Origin: Flavobacteriaceae bacterium
GTDB taxonomy: Bacteria > Bacteroidota > Bacteroidia > Flavobacteriales > Weeksellaceae
DNA length: 64,000 nucleotides
Direction: 5' to 3'
Assembly: GCA_012522185.1 (NCBI GenBank)
Contig: JAAYKY010000051.1
Span: 1-64,000, forward strand
A program made the position numbers and the translations under genes. Below the pieces are notes generated by a model that saw nothing but the letters and a program-made list of their open reading frames with translations, had not been told where the DNA came from and made no database searches. Shown one piece after another: positions 18,860-27,329 of the stretch (positions within the stretch are counted from its first letter, which is position 1; every line of letters begins with the position of its first letter).

Positions 18860-20077
18860 ATGGTATTAGAAATGAAAGTTCCCTCTCCGGGAGAATCCAT
18901 CACAGAAGTTGAAATTGCAGCATGGCTTGTAAAAGACGGTGACTATGTGGAAAAAGACCAAGCAATTGCTGAAGTTGACTCCGACAAAGCGACACTTGAA
19001 CTTCCGGCCGAAGAAAGCGGAATTATTACACTAAAAGCCGAAGAAGGCGATGCCGTAGAAGTTGGACAAGTCGTTTGTCTGATCGACACTTCTGCTGCAC
19101 GTCCAGAAGGAGGTTCTGCACCGGCCGATGAGAAAAATGAAGAACCAAAGGAAGAAGAGCCAAAAAAAGAAGCCAAACCGGCAGAAAATACAACCTATGC
19201 AACGGGAACTCCATCTCCGGCAGCTAAAAAGATTTTAGATGAAAAAGGGGTGGATGCTTCCACCGTTTCAGGATCTGGAAAAGACGGAAGAATTACCAAA
19301 CAAGACGCTCAAAATGCACAGGTCGCAGCGATGGGTACACCCACCGGAGGAAGCCGTGGCTCAGAAAGAACCAAACTTTCGATGCTTCGTAGAAAAGTAG
19401 CCGAAAGATTGGTGGCCGCCAAAAATGAAACGGCTATGCTGACTACTTTCAACGAAGCCAATATGACGCCTATCAATAAGCTTCGTAGCGAATTCAAAGA
19501 AGAATTCAAAGCCAAACACGGCGTAAGTCTTGGCTTTATGTCATTCTTTACCAAAGCCGTTGTCAGAGCACTTCAACTCTACCCTGACGTGAATTCGATG
19601 ATCGACGGTGATTATAAAATTTCTTACGATTTCTGTGATATTTCAATTGCGGTTTCCGGTCCAAAAGGACTGATGGTCCCAGTAATGCGAAATGCAGAAG
19701 CCTTGACATTTAGAGGAATTGAAAATGAAATCAAACGTTTGGCATTGCGCGCACGTGACGGACAAATCACAGTGGATGAAATGACCGGAGGAACCTTTAC
19801 CATTTCAAACGGTGGGGTTTTTGGCTCGATGTTGAGTACACCGATTATCAATCCGCCACAATCCGGAATTTTGGGAATGCACAACATCATTGAACGTCCG
19901 ATTGCAGTGGATGGAAAAGTGGAAATTCATCCTATGATGTACATCGCTCTATCCTATGACCACCGAATTATCGACGGACGCGAATCCGTTGGATTCTTGG
20001 TTGCCGTAAAAGAAGGACTGGAAGATCCGGTCAATCTTTTGATGGACGGAGACGTGAAAAAAGCCTTGGAATTGTAA
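18860..20077 (+). CDS. sucB: dihydrolipoamide succinyltransferase (2-oxoglutarate dehydrogenase E2)
   Basis: Lipoyl domain [16 protein letters not shown]; catalytic [16 protein letters not shown]; follows sucA. Confidence 0.93.
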   Translation: MVLEMKVPSPGESITEVEIAAWLVKDGDYVEKDQAIAEVDSDKATLELPAEESGIITLKAEEGDAVEVGQVVCLIDTSAARPEGGSAPADEKNEEPKEEEPKKEAKPAENTTYATGTPSPAAKKILDEKGVDASTVSGSGKDGRITKQDAQNAQVAAMGTPTGGSRGSERTKLSMLRRKVAERLVAAKNETAMLTTFNEANMTPINKLRSEFKEEFKAKHGVSLGFMSFFTKAVVRALQLYPDVNSMIDGDYKISYDFCDISIAVSGPKGLMVPVMRNAEALTFRGIENEIKRLALRARDGQITVDEMTGGTFTISNGGVFGSMLSTPIINPPQSGILGMHNIIERPIAVDGKVEIHPMMYIALSYDHRIIDGRESVGFLVAVKEGLEDPVNLLMDGDVKKALEL

Positions 20078-20098
20078 ATTTAGAAATCCAATAAATAT

Positions 20099-20132
20099 TG
20101 AAAACGGATGCCCAAAGGTGTCCGTTTTTTTT
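20099..20132 (+). terminator. intrinsic terminator after sucB
   Basis: aaaacggatgcccaaaggtgtccgtttttttt. Confidence 0.8.
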
Positions 20133-20136
20133 ATTC

Positions 20137-20214
20137 AAAAACCCCATAAAACTAATAGGTTTATGAGGTTTAGAGAGTTATAAAAAGTATATGTAGAGAG
20201 AGTTGTCTATTATT
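20137..20214 (-). ncRNA. candidate small RNA A (novel family)
   Basis: Minus-strand TAAATTTG (20221-20228); terminator hairpin (minus strand) AACCTCATAAA...TTTATGGGGTTTTT at 20137-20170; no ORF. Confidence 0.5.
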
Positions 20215-20250
20215 CTGATACAAATTTAGTTTTCAAGTTTTAATTATTAT

Positions 20251-20285
20251 CAGGAATTATCCTGATTTTTAAAAGGAAAATCCCT
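20251..20285 (-). promoter_or_regulatory. conserved upstream box A
   Basis: caggaattatcctgatttttaaaaggaaaatccct; starts 22 nt beyond the -7 element. Confidence 0.5.
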
Positions 20286-20295
20286 AGTTGATATC

Positions 20296-20424
20296 AAAAA
20301 AAATCTCACTATCCAGGGGAGGAAGCGTGAGATTTCAATTCACTTAAATTTTAGTTAAGAACATAGTATCAAAAATGTTTAAGTTGGTTAAAACAGTTTA
20401 GGTTAGATTGATTTGACACTTTTG
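20296..20424 (-). ncRNA. candidate small RNA B (novel family)
   Basis: Minus-strand TAAGTTTG (20431-20438); terminator AAATCTCACGC...GTGAGATTTTTTTT at 20296-20335; resembles C. Confidence 0.55.
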
Positions 20425-20460
20425 ATACAGCAAACTTACTCATGATAACTATGAATTTAT

Positions 20461-20500
20461 AAGGGAAAACCCTCATTTTTCAACAGGATTTTTCCCTTTG
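20461..20500 (-). promoter_or_regulatory. conserved upstream box B
   Basis: aagggaaaaccctcatttttcaacaggatttttccctttg; 22 nt from the -7 element. Confidence 0.5.
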
Positions 20501-20643
20501 AAAAAAAAAATCTACTGAAATCAAATTGAATTTTTAATTATAACATACTCATTAAATACAAACATGATATCATCCAAATGCTTTAGAAATCAAATCTATT
20601 TAATTTATTCAATCCGACTTGCCAAACCAACTTTTGGGTAAAT

Positions 20644-20765
20644 AAAAAAATCCCACAATTCCGGGGTTCGAACCGTGAGATTTCAGCACACTTGATTTAG
20701 TAGAGAGTGTCATGTTGAAAATGATTTGGTTGGTTGTAGCTAAGGTTAGCTTTTTTTACATTTTC
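20644..20765 (-). ncRNA. candidate small RNA C (novel family)
   Basis: Minus-strand TTG-N22-TAGATTTG (20772-20779, 20802-20804); terminator AAATCTCACGG...GTGGGATTTTTTT. Confidence 0.55.
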
Positions 20766-20801
20766 TATTTACAAATCTAAGTACTCATTATTAAATAATT
20801 A

Positions 20802-20836
20802 CAAGGAAAAACCCCCATTTTTTTGGAGATATTTCC
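20802..20836 (-). promoter_or_regulatory. conserved upstream box C
   Basis: caaggaaaaacccccatttttttggagatatttcc; 22 nt from the -7 element. Confidence 0.5.
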
Positions 20837-20908
20837 TATAAAATTGATAGGCTATTTCTGTCAAATAAGTGTATTGTTTCTTATTTTAGCAATTTATATA
20901 TAGAAAAT

Positions 20909-22393
20909 ATGCAAGAAATATTAAATCTCGAACCTCAGAATATCTGGAAAAATTTTTATGAGCTCAATCAAGTTCCGCGTCCTTCAAAAAAGGAAGAAAA
21001 AGTAATCCAATTCATGATGGATTTCGGAAATAATTTAGGTCTGGAAACCATTCAGGACAAAGTCGGAAATGTCATCATCAAAAAACCGGCAACAACGGGA
21101 ATGGAAAACAGAAAAACCATCGTTTTGCAATCACACCTCGATATGGTTTGTCAGAAAAATAACGACGTCGATTTCGATTTTGATACCCAAGCCATTCAAA
21201 TGTATGTGGATACAGACGGTTTCCTAAAAGCAAAAGGAACGACTTTGGGCGCGGATAATGGAATTGGAGTAGCAACGATTATGGCCGTTTTGGAGTCGAC
21301 CGATATTCCTCATCCGCCGATTGAAGCACTTTTTACCATTGACGAAGAAACCGGAATGACCGGAGCAATTGGTTTGGATCCGACAATTTTATCGGGCGAA
21401 ATTTTACTGAATCTCGATACCGAAGAAGATGACGAACTTACCATAAGCTGTGCCGGCGGAATGGACGTTACCGCTACCAAAAAGTATAATCCGCAAAATC
21501 TTTCACAACACAGCGAAACCGGCTCTGAAGCCGGAAACTTTGCTTCTTTAAAAGTGGAAATCAAAGGTTTAAAAGGCGGACATTCGGGCGGGGATATTCA
21601 ATTGGGACTTGGGAATTCCAATAAATTATTGGCAAGATTTTTAAATGAATCTTTGAAACATCTGGCTCAAATTTCCAAAATGGAAAGTGGCGGACTTCGA
21701 AATGCAATTCCACGCGAAGGTTACTTTATCATTGCAGTACCTCAAACTGAATTGGAGAAAGCAATTGCTGATTTGGAAAGCTTGAAAAGCGATGTGAAGA
21801 ACGAATTCAAATCCATTGAACCCAATATTTCCATTGAAATTTCAAAAACCAATCATTTAAAAGAAGCGGCTTCATTTGAGGAAACTAAAAAATTGGCACA
21901 AGCTCTGATGTCGGCCTACAACGGGGTTTATCGAATGAGTCCCGATATGGAAGGCGTTACAGAAACTTCCAATAACGTCGCAAATGTTGTAGTTGACAAC
22001 GGCGAAATGAAAATTCTTTGTCTTTCACGTTCAGCAATTGAATCAGGCAAAAAAGCGATGATCGAATCGCTCCAAGCTACGTTTGAACTGGCCGGATTTA
22101 AGGTTGAATTTTCGGGCGGATATCCAGGATGGCGGCCCAATGTGAATTCGGAAATTTTGGATTTGATGAAACCATTGTACAAAGAAATGTTTGGTGAAGA
22201 GCCAAAAATCATCGCAACTCATGGCGGGTTGGAATGTGGAATCATCGGCGGGCATTATCCGGAAATGGATATGATTTCTTTTGGTCCGAATATTTTCGGC
22301 GCCCACTCCCCTGACGAACGTGTGGAAATCAAATCGGTTCAGAAATTCTGGAAGTATTTCTTGGAGGTTCTGAAAAGAATCCCCCAAAAATAA
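20909..22393 (+). CDS. pepD: aminoacyl-histidine dipeptidase
   Basis: VLQSHLDMVCQKN, GTTLGADNGIGVA, NLDTEEDDELTISCAGG, THGGLECGIIG. Confidence 0.92.
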   Translation: MQEILNLEPQNIWKNFYELNQVPRPSKKEEKVIQFMMDFGNNLGLETIQDKVGNVIIKKPATTGMENRKTIVLQSHLDMVCQKNNDVDFDFDTQAIQMYVDTDGFLKAKGTTLGADNGIGVATIMAVLESTDIPHPPIEALFTIDEETGMTGAIGLDPTILSGEILLNLDTEEDDELTISCAGGMDVTATKKYNPQNLSQHSETGSEAGNFASLKVEIKGLKGGHSGGDIQLGLGNSNKLLARFLNESLKHLAQISKMESGGLRNAIPREGYFIIAVPQTELEKAIADLESLKSDVKNEFKSIEPNISIEISKTNHLKEAASFEETKKLAQALMSAYNGVYRMSPDMEGVTETSNNVANVVVDNGEMKILCLSRSAIESGKKAMIESLQATFELAGFKVEFSGGYPGWRPNVNSEILDLMKPLYKEMFGEEPKIIATHGGLECGIIGGHYPEMDMISFGPNIFGAHSPDERVEIKSVQKFWKYFLEVLKRIPQK

Positions 22394-22395
22394 AA

Positions 22396-22523
22396 CAAAA
22401 ACGCGCCACAGAGAGAATTGTGGCGCGTTTTTTTGGAAATAAAGAGTTTAAATAATGAGGATGGTGAAAAATGATTCTTAAATTCATAATTCTAAATCAT
22501 TCCTAGAACGCTTCGTTGAGTTT
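22396..22523 (-). ncRNA. candidate small RNA D (novel family)
   Basis: Minus-strand TTG-N22-TACATTTG (22530-22537, 22560-22562); terminator stem ACGCGCCACA/TGTGGCGCGT at 22401-22428, shared with pepD. Confidence 0.5.
22401..22434. terminator. bidirectional intrinsic terminator
   Basis: caaaaacgcgccacagagagaattgtggcgcgttttttt: 10-bp perfect stem with A-tract and T-tract. Confidence 0.85.
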
Positions 22524-22559
22524 ATATTGCAAATGTACTTATCTCAATTCATTGATTCA

Positions 22560-22595
22560 CAAGGAAAAACCCTGAATTTATTCAAGAGAATTCCT
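22560..22595 (-). promoter_or_regulatory. conserved upstream box D
   Basis: caaggaaaaaccctgaatttattcaagagaattcctg; 22 nt from the -7 element. Confidence 0.5.
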
Positions 22596-22626
22596 GTTTT
22601 TTTTAAGGAAAATCTATTCTGACAAA

Positions 22627-23925
22627 TTAAGAAGTAATTAGTTGAACTAATTTTTGGGTCAGATTTTTACGGGAATATTGATCAATAGTGAAAGAAGGCA
22701 ATTGAATGTCTTCGGTTTTCCATTTTTTAAATTCCTCCAAAATGAAGGATTTTACTTCCTCTTTCTGAAAATGAGTGAAATAACCCCCGCTTTGGGTTGC
22801 TTTTAGGATTTTGGCTACGTCGCCATCTTTCGGTCCGATGGCTAAAACCGGATTTCCGGTTGCCAAGTATTCAAATAATTTTCCGGGAATAATTCCTCTG
22901 GATTTCTCATCGGGGAAATTTGTAAGTAATAGTAAATCAGCGTTTTTAATTCCCTGAATGGCGTCTTTGTGCGAAACATAACCTTTTTTGATCAAATGAT
23001 TTTCCAATCCGTTTTCAAGGATTGAATTTTCCACCTCCTGACTTAAATTTCCATAAAACTCCAATTCAAAATCCGATTTGAATTCTTGATTTTCTCCGAT
23101 TAGTTCTTTCAATGTTTCCCAAACTACAAGCGGATTTCGGGCAAATTCAAGTCCGCCGGAATAAGTGATTTTAAATTTATTTGAAATAAATTTCCCAATT
23201 CGGAAATCCGATTCTTCAAAACCATTTGTGATGACTTCTACTCTTTTCGCTCCGGAATTCCTGAAATTCTCGCCATCGCTGAAGCTCGTCGCAATTACGC
23301 AATCTGCAGATTTTAAAACCAGTTTTTCCAGTTCTAAATGCTTTTTACTTGATTTTTCGGTAAGTTTTAATTCTTTGTGATAACTGATTTGCGTCCAAGG
23401 GTCACGAAAATCGGCAATCCATTTCAAATTGGGATTTTTCTTTTTTAATTTCAATCCGATCAAATGCATACTGTGCGGTGGTCCAGTGGTAATTATGGTT
23501 TCAATTTGATTTTCCAGAAGATAATTTTTTAAAAACTTCACAGAAGGTTTTACCCAAAACTTTCGTCCATCGGGAATGAAATAATTGCCACGTACAAAAA
23601 CCGATAATCGCGTCAGGAACGATTGTTTATCGGATTTTTCAAAGTTCCCGGCTTTGTAATCCTTTGTTTTCGGATTGAGTTTTTCAGCGATTTGGTAGGG
23701 TTCCCAGATTTTGGTTCGCACAACTTTCAAATCAGGAGAAATTTCTGCGGACAATGTTTTATCAATGAGTGGATAAGAGGGATTTTCCGGAGTGTAAATA
23801 ATCGGTTCAATGCCAAATTCGGGAAGGTAATTTGCGAATTTTAACCATCGCTGCACGCCTGGCCCACCGGCCGGCGGCCAATAATAGGTAACGATTAAAA
23901 CTTTATTATTTTTTGACTTACTCAT
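22627..23925 (-). CDS. glycosyltransferase (GT4-like)
   Basis: TYYWPPAGGPGVQRWLKFANYLPEFGIEPIIYTP; LFEYLATGNPVLAIGP. Confidence 0.85.
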   Translation of the reverse strand: MSKSKNNKVLIVTYYWPPAGGPGVQRWLKFANYLPEFGIEPIIYTPENPSYPLIDKTLSAEISPDLKVVRTKIWEPYQIAEKLNPKTKDYKAGNFEKSDKQSFLTRLSVFVRGNYFIPDGRKFWVKPSVKFLKNYLLENQIETIITTGPPHSMHLIGLKLKKKNPNLKWIADFRDPWTQISYHKELKLTEKSSKKHLELEKLVLKSADCVIATSFSDGENFRNSGAKRVEVITNGFEESDFRIGKFISNKFKITYSGGLEFARNPLVVWETLKELIGENQEFKSDFELEFYGNLSQEVENSILENGLENHLIKKGYVSHKDAIQGIKNADLLLLTNFPDEKSRGIIPGKLFEYLATGNPVLAIGPKDGDVAKILKATQSGGYFTHFQKEEVKSFILEEFKKWKTEDIQLPSFTIDQYSRKNLTQKLVQLITS

Positions 23926-24262
23926 TTTCTTCCCCTAAATCCAATTGGCTAATTATCTTATTTAACTCTTTTTCCGTTAAATCTTCTTTTTCAGATTTGT
24001 CATAAATCGTCAAGAGGTAAACAGTTTCACCAGAATGATAAACATAAGTAATAATTCTCGCTCCACCTCTTTTACCCTTTCTTTTTGAAGCGATTGCAAG
24101 TCGTATTTTATAACAATTATTTCCTATGAAAGTACCAAGTTCAGGATTCTCGGAAACCAAAGACAAAAATTCTCTATATTCATTTTTTAAAGAGCTGAAC
24201 TTTTTAGATAAACGCTTCAACTCTTTTTCAAACTTTGAAGTAATGAGAATTTTATAACTCAT
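23918..24262 (-). CDS. type II TA toxin, RelE/ParE-like
   Basis: MSYKILITSKFEKELKRLSKKFSSL...YKIRLAIASKRKGKRGGARIITYV...VYLLTIYDKSEKEDL. Confidence 0.75.
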   Translation of the reverse strand: MSYKILITSKFEKELKRLSKKFSSLKNEYREFLSLVSENPELGTFIGNNCYKIRLAIASKRKGKRGGARIITYVYHSGETVYLLTIYDKSEKEDLTEKELNKIISQLDLGEENE

Positions 24263-24461
24263 TTAAAAGATCCTCTGCAGATTTTAATTTGACTTTGCCT
24301 TCTTTGTGTAATCTGATTTCTTCCGATGAGTCTGTTAATTCATCCCAAATTTCAATTGCTGATTTAGAAAAAGGAACAGCTTTTTTTACAAATGAAAGAC
24401 TTTTCAAAACACGCATTGCGAAAGGAAATTCTTTATCGCTAATTTCAATTAAAACTTTCAT
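24252..24461 (-). CDS. antitoxin of RelE/ParE-like module
   Basis: 69-aa ORF directly upstream, overlapping the toxin by 11 bp. Confidence 0.6.
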   Translation of the reverse strand: MKVLIEISDKEFPFAMRVLKSLSFVKKAVPFSKSAIEIWDELTDSSEEIRLHKEGKVKLKSAEDLLNEL

Positions 24462-24482
24462 TCTTAAATGTTTCTAACAAAT

Positions 24483-27128
24483 TTAATCAATATTTTCTTC
24501 TTTCCTTTTCTTCCACCAAAAATATCCGCCACCCAAAACAATCAAAATGAAAATCACATTAAACGCCAAAGTCATTGTATTTCCGGTTTTTACGCTTTGC
24601 GGATCAAATTCCATTACAATTTCTTTGTCTCCTTGTTCCAATTGGACTGCGCGAAGAAAATAATTGGCTTTCAGAATTTCTCTTTCTTCTCCGTCCACTT
24701 TGACTTTCCATCCATGTGGATAATAAATTTCAGAGAAAACGGCGATTTTCGGCGAAACAATATTGGTTTTATACGTCAAACGATTGGGTTGATAATTGAC
24801 CAATTCAATGGTAGAACCAGATTCCGGCACAAATCCTTTTCCAATCTGATTGTTTAGTTTAGTTTCCAAAACGACAGTTCGTCTCAAATCCACGTCTTTC
24901 AGTGCAAGAATTTCTTCGTCTTCATTTTGTACCCATTTGACATCGGAAACCAACCAAGCATTTCCGTAAGCATCATTGTTTTGCTGAACCATCGGGCTAC
25001 TTGGATTGCCGTGAATGATGTATTTCGTGTTCAATAAATTCAGAATTTTTTGCATATGTGCGGGACTAACCCCCAATTGCTGCGTCTTTTCCGAACCGGA
25101 AAAATACAAATCAATTACATCCTGATAATTGTGCAATTTTGCTCCGTGGTATCCGCCGATTGAATTCACAAAATAGGAAGTCGTGGCATCGTTAAAAGTG
25201 CTGAAAATATTGTCAAAAACCCGGAATTGAGATTTATCGGCCGACCTTAAACTATCCAAAGATTTATTGAACGGAACTTTTTGTGCAATTCCCGCCAGAT
25301 GGTGATTTTCTCTGGCACCTTCCATTAGTTTGGAAGAAAATTGAGTCGGAAAGGGATTGTCCACAAACATTTTATCCACGAAATTTTCATCGTTCAGGTA
25401 ACGTTTATCGACTTGCCATCCGTCAATCAAAGCCAATCCTGCAATCCCTAGAACCACTACGATTGCATTGTTAATTTTCTTTAAATGATAAAGGAAAAGA
25501 AGCGCTAACGTCAATAAAACAAAGATCAAAGTGCGAAGTGTATCGGCTTTGAACATATCGATTCTGTCCTGACGAAGTGCATTGTTTACATTGTTCAGCA
25601 AAGTATCCCAGGTTCCGTAAGCTTGCGGATTGTACTCACGAACTAACTCCAAATATTGTTGTTTATTCATCAAATCGTAATCCGTCGTAAAACTGAACAT
25701 ATTTCCTCCAAATAAATAGAAAATCACAAGCAAAGCCACTACTCCACCTCCGGCATACATCAGGATTTTCTTTTTGTATTCGTCTGTCAGGCTTTCATCT
25801 TTAATGAAAACGTACAAAGTCAAAGCGGCGAGTAAAGGCATTGTGAATTCGGCCATCACGAGCATAGAAGAAACCGCCCGGAATTTGTCATAAAACGGAA
25901 AGTAATCAATCATAAAATTGGTCAGTCCGGCAAAGTTTTTTCCCCAAGCCAAAACGATACTTAAAACCGTTGCGGCAAGAAGCCACCATTTGTAACTTGA
26001 CCAATTATTTCGAACTAAAAATAATCCCAAAAAGAATAGAAAAACAACGACTGCACCTTGATAAGCCGGACCTGAAGTTCCGGGTTGATCACCCCAATAA
26101 GTGGAAACCGGTGAACTCGCAAGATAGTCAAAAGCTTGCGCATTGAATTCATCTTCCAAATTGAGGATGTATTGTTGTTTCTGGAGTTCGGCTATGTAAT
26201 TCTTTAAATTTTCTTCACGTGGCTGGCTAGCACCGCCCATAAAGTCGGGAATGAAAAGATTGAAGGTTTCCAGTTTTCCATAACTCCAATGTGTGATATA
26301 ATCGTGATCCAGACCTTTTTGTTTGTCCTGAAGAATCGTGAGATTTGAGTTGCCTCTAATGGTTTCTTGACTGTATTCGTAAGTGGTTAATAGTTTTGTT
26401 GAATTCAGTCCTACACCTATTAAACAGGCGGCCATCAATAATCCGGTGGAGATGGCAAAGGGTTTGATTTCTTTTGATTTAATGGCCTGAATTAATTCGA
26501 AAATAAAATAAACCAACATCACCAGAAATAAATAATAAGTCATTTGTGGGTGGTTGGCCGATAATTCAAGTCCCATAAAAAGCGCGGTGAGAATAAATCC
26601 TAAAATGAATTTCCGCTGATAAAGCAATAAAATTCCTGCGACCAATGGCGCAAAATAAGCGATGGCGTGCACTTTTGCGTTGTGTCCGGCGCCGATGATG
26701 ATATAGAAATAAGCGCCCATGGCAAAGAAAACCGAACCCGTGAGTGCGTATTTCCAGTTTTTAAACAAGACCATTCCGAGGATGAAAAATCCCGAAAAGA
26801 GAAGAAAAATATAATCGGCCGGGCGCGGCAAAAATCGGATGACGCGGTCAATGCTTTTGATTAAATCATTGTCGTAACGGGCACCGGTTTGATAAGTAGG
26901 CATTCCGCCAAACATAGCATTGGACCAATAAATATTTTCACCGGTTTGTTCTTGAAATTTGTGCATTTCTTCGGCACTTCCCTTGTAATTTACAATGTCG
27001 GGCTGAATGATAGAATTTTCAGAAAGCACAGGTGCGCAATAAACAATCGCCAAAACTGCAAAAGCAATAATGGCGATTATACTGAATATTAGATTTTTAT
27101 TCTTCATTTTTCTTTTTCGGTTCTTCAA
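24483..27128 (-). CDS. YfhO family membrane protein
   Basis: 881 aa, many TM segments, C-terminal YYPHGWKVKVDGEEREILKANYFLRAVQLEQGDKEIVMEF. Confidence 0.85.
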   Translation of the reverse strand: MKNRKRKMKNKNLIFSIIAIIAFAVLAIVYCAPVLSENSIIQPDIVNYKGSAEEMHKFQEQTGENIYWSNAMFGGMPTYQTGARYDNDLIKSIDRVIRFLPRPADYIFLLFSGFFILGMVLFKNWKYALTGSVFFAMGAYFYIIIGAGHNAKVHAIAYFAPLVAGILLLYQRKFILGFILTALFMGLELSANHPQMTYYLFLVMLVYFIFELIQAIKSKEIKPFAISTGLLMAACLIGVGLNSTKLLTTYEYSQETIRGNSNLTILQDKQKGLDHDYITHWSYGKLETFNLFIPDFMGGASQPREENLKNYIAELQKQQYILNLEDEFNAQAFDYLASSPVSTYWGDQPGTSGPAYQGAVVVFLFFLGLFLVRNNWSSYKWWLLAATVLSIVLAWGKNFAGLTNFMIDYFPFYDKFRAVSSMLVMAEFTMPLLAALTLYVFIKDESLTDEYKKKILMYAGGGVVALLVIFYLFGGNMFSFTTDYDLMNKQQYLELVREYNPQAYGTWDTLLNNVNNALRQDRIDMFKADTLRTLIFVLLTLALLFLYHLKKINNAIVVVLGIAGLALIDGWQVDKRYLNDENFVDKMFVDNPFPTQFSSKLMEGARENHHLAGIAQKVPFNKSLDSLRSADKSQFRVFDNIFSTFNDATTSYFVNSIGGYHGAKLHNYQDVIDLYFSGSEKTQQLGVSPAHMQKILNLLNTKYIIHGNPSSPMVQQNNDAYGNAWLVSDVKWVQNEDEEILALKDVDLRRTVVLETKLNNQIGKGFVPESGSTIELVNYQPNRLTYKTNIVSPKIAVFSEIYYPHGWKVKVDGEEREILKANYFLRAVQLEQGDKEIVMEFDPQSVKTGNTMTLAFNVIFILIVLGGGYFWWKKRKEENID

Positions 27129-27327
27129 TTATTTCATAATCCACCGATTCGGCTTCGATGGTGAATTTGGGTTCGTCCAAACTCTGAGCTCCTTTTCTTT
27201 GCGAATTTGAACTTTGAGTCGGATTGGGTCGGGATTGGTTGGGACGTTGCGGTGAAATCAGTCGCATGACAAATCGAATGACCAGAAAAGCGATGAGTGA
27301 ATAAAGTATGAATTTGAGTAAAGACAT
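27097..27327 (-). CDS. small membrane protein, possibly DUF4834
   Basis: MSLLKFILYSLIAFLVIRFVMRLISPQRP; overlaps the yfhO-like gene. Confidence 0.5.
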   Translation of the reverse strand: MSLLKFILYSLIAFLVIRFVMRLISPQRPNQSRPNPTQSSNSQRKGAQSLDEPKFTIEAESVDYEIIEEPKKKNEE

Positions 27328-27329
27328 AA

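Noticed and set aside
20648-20683. tRNA-like T-arm motif GGTTCGAACC in the hairpin of unit C
   Set aside because: GGTTCGAACC is self-palindromic and sits in a terminator hairpin (AAATCTCAC/GTGGGATTT); no acceptor, D-arm or anticodon arm can be drawn around it.
24468-24857. 129-aa plus-strand ORF
   Set aside because: Antisense to the YfhO-like gene and spans its terminus; shadow ORF.
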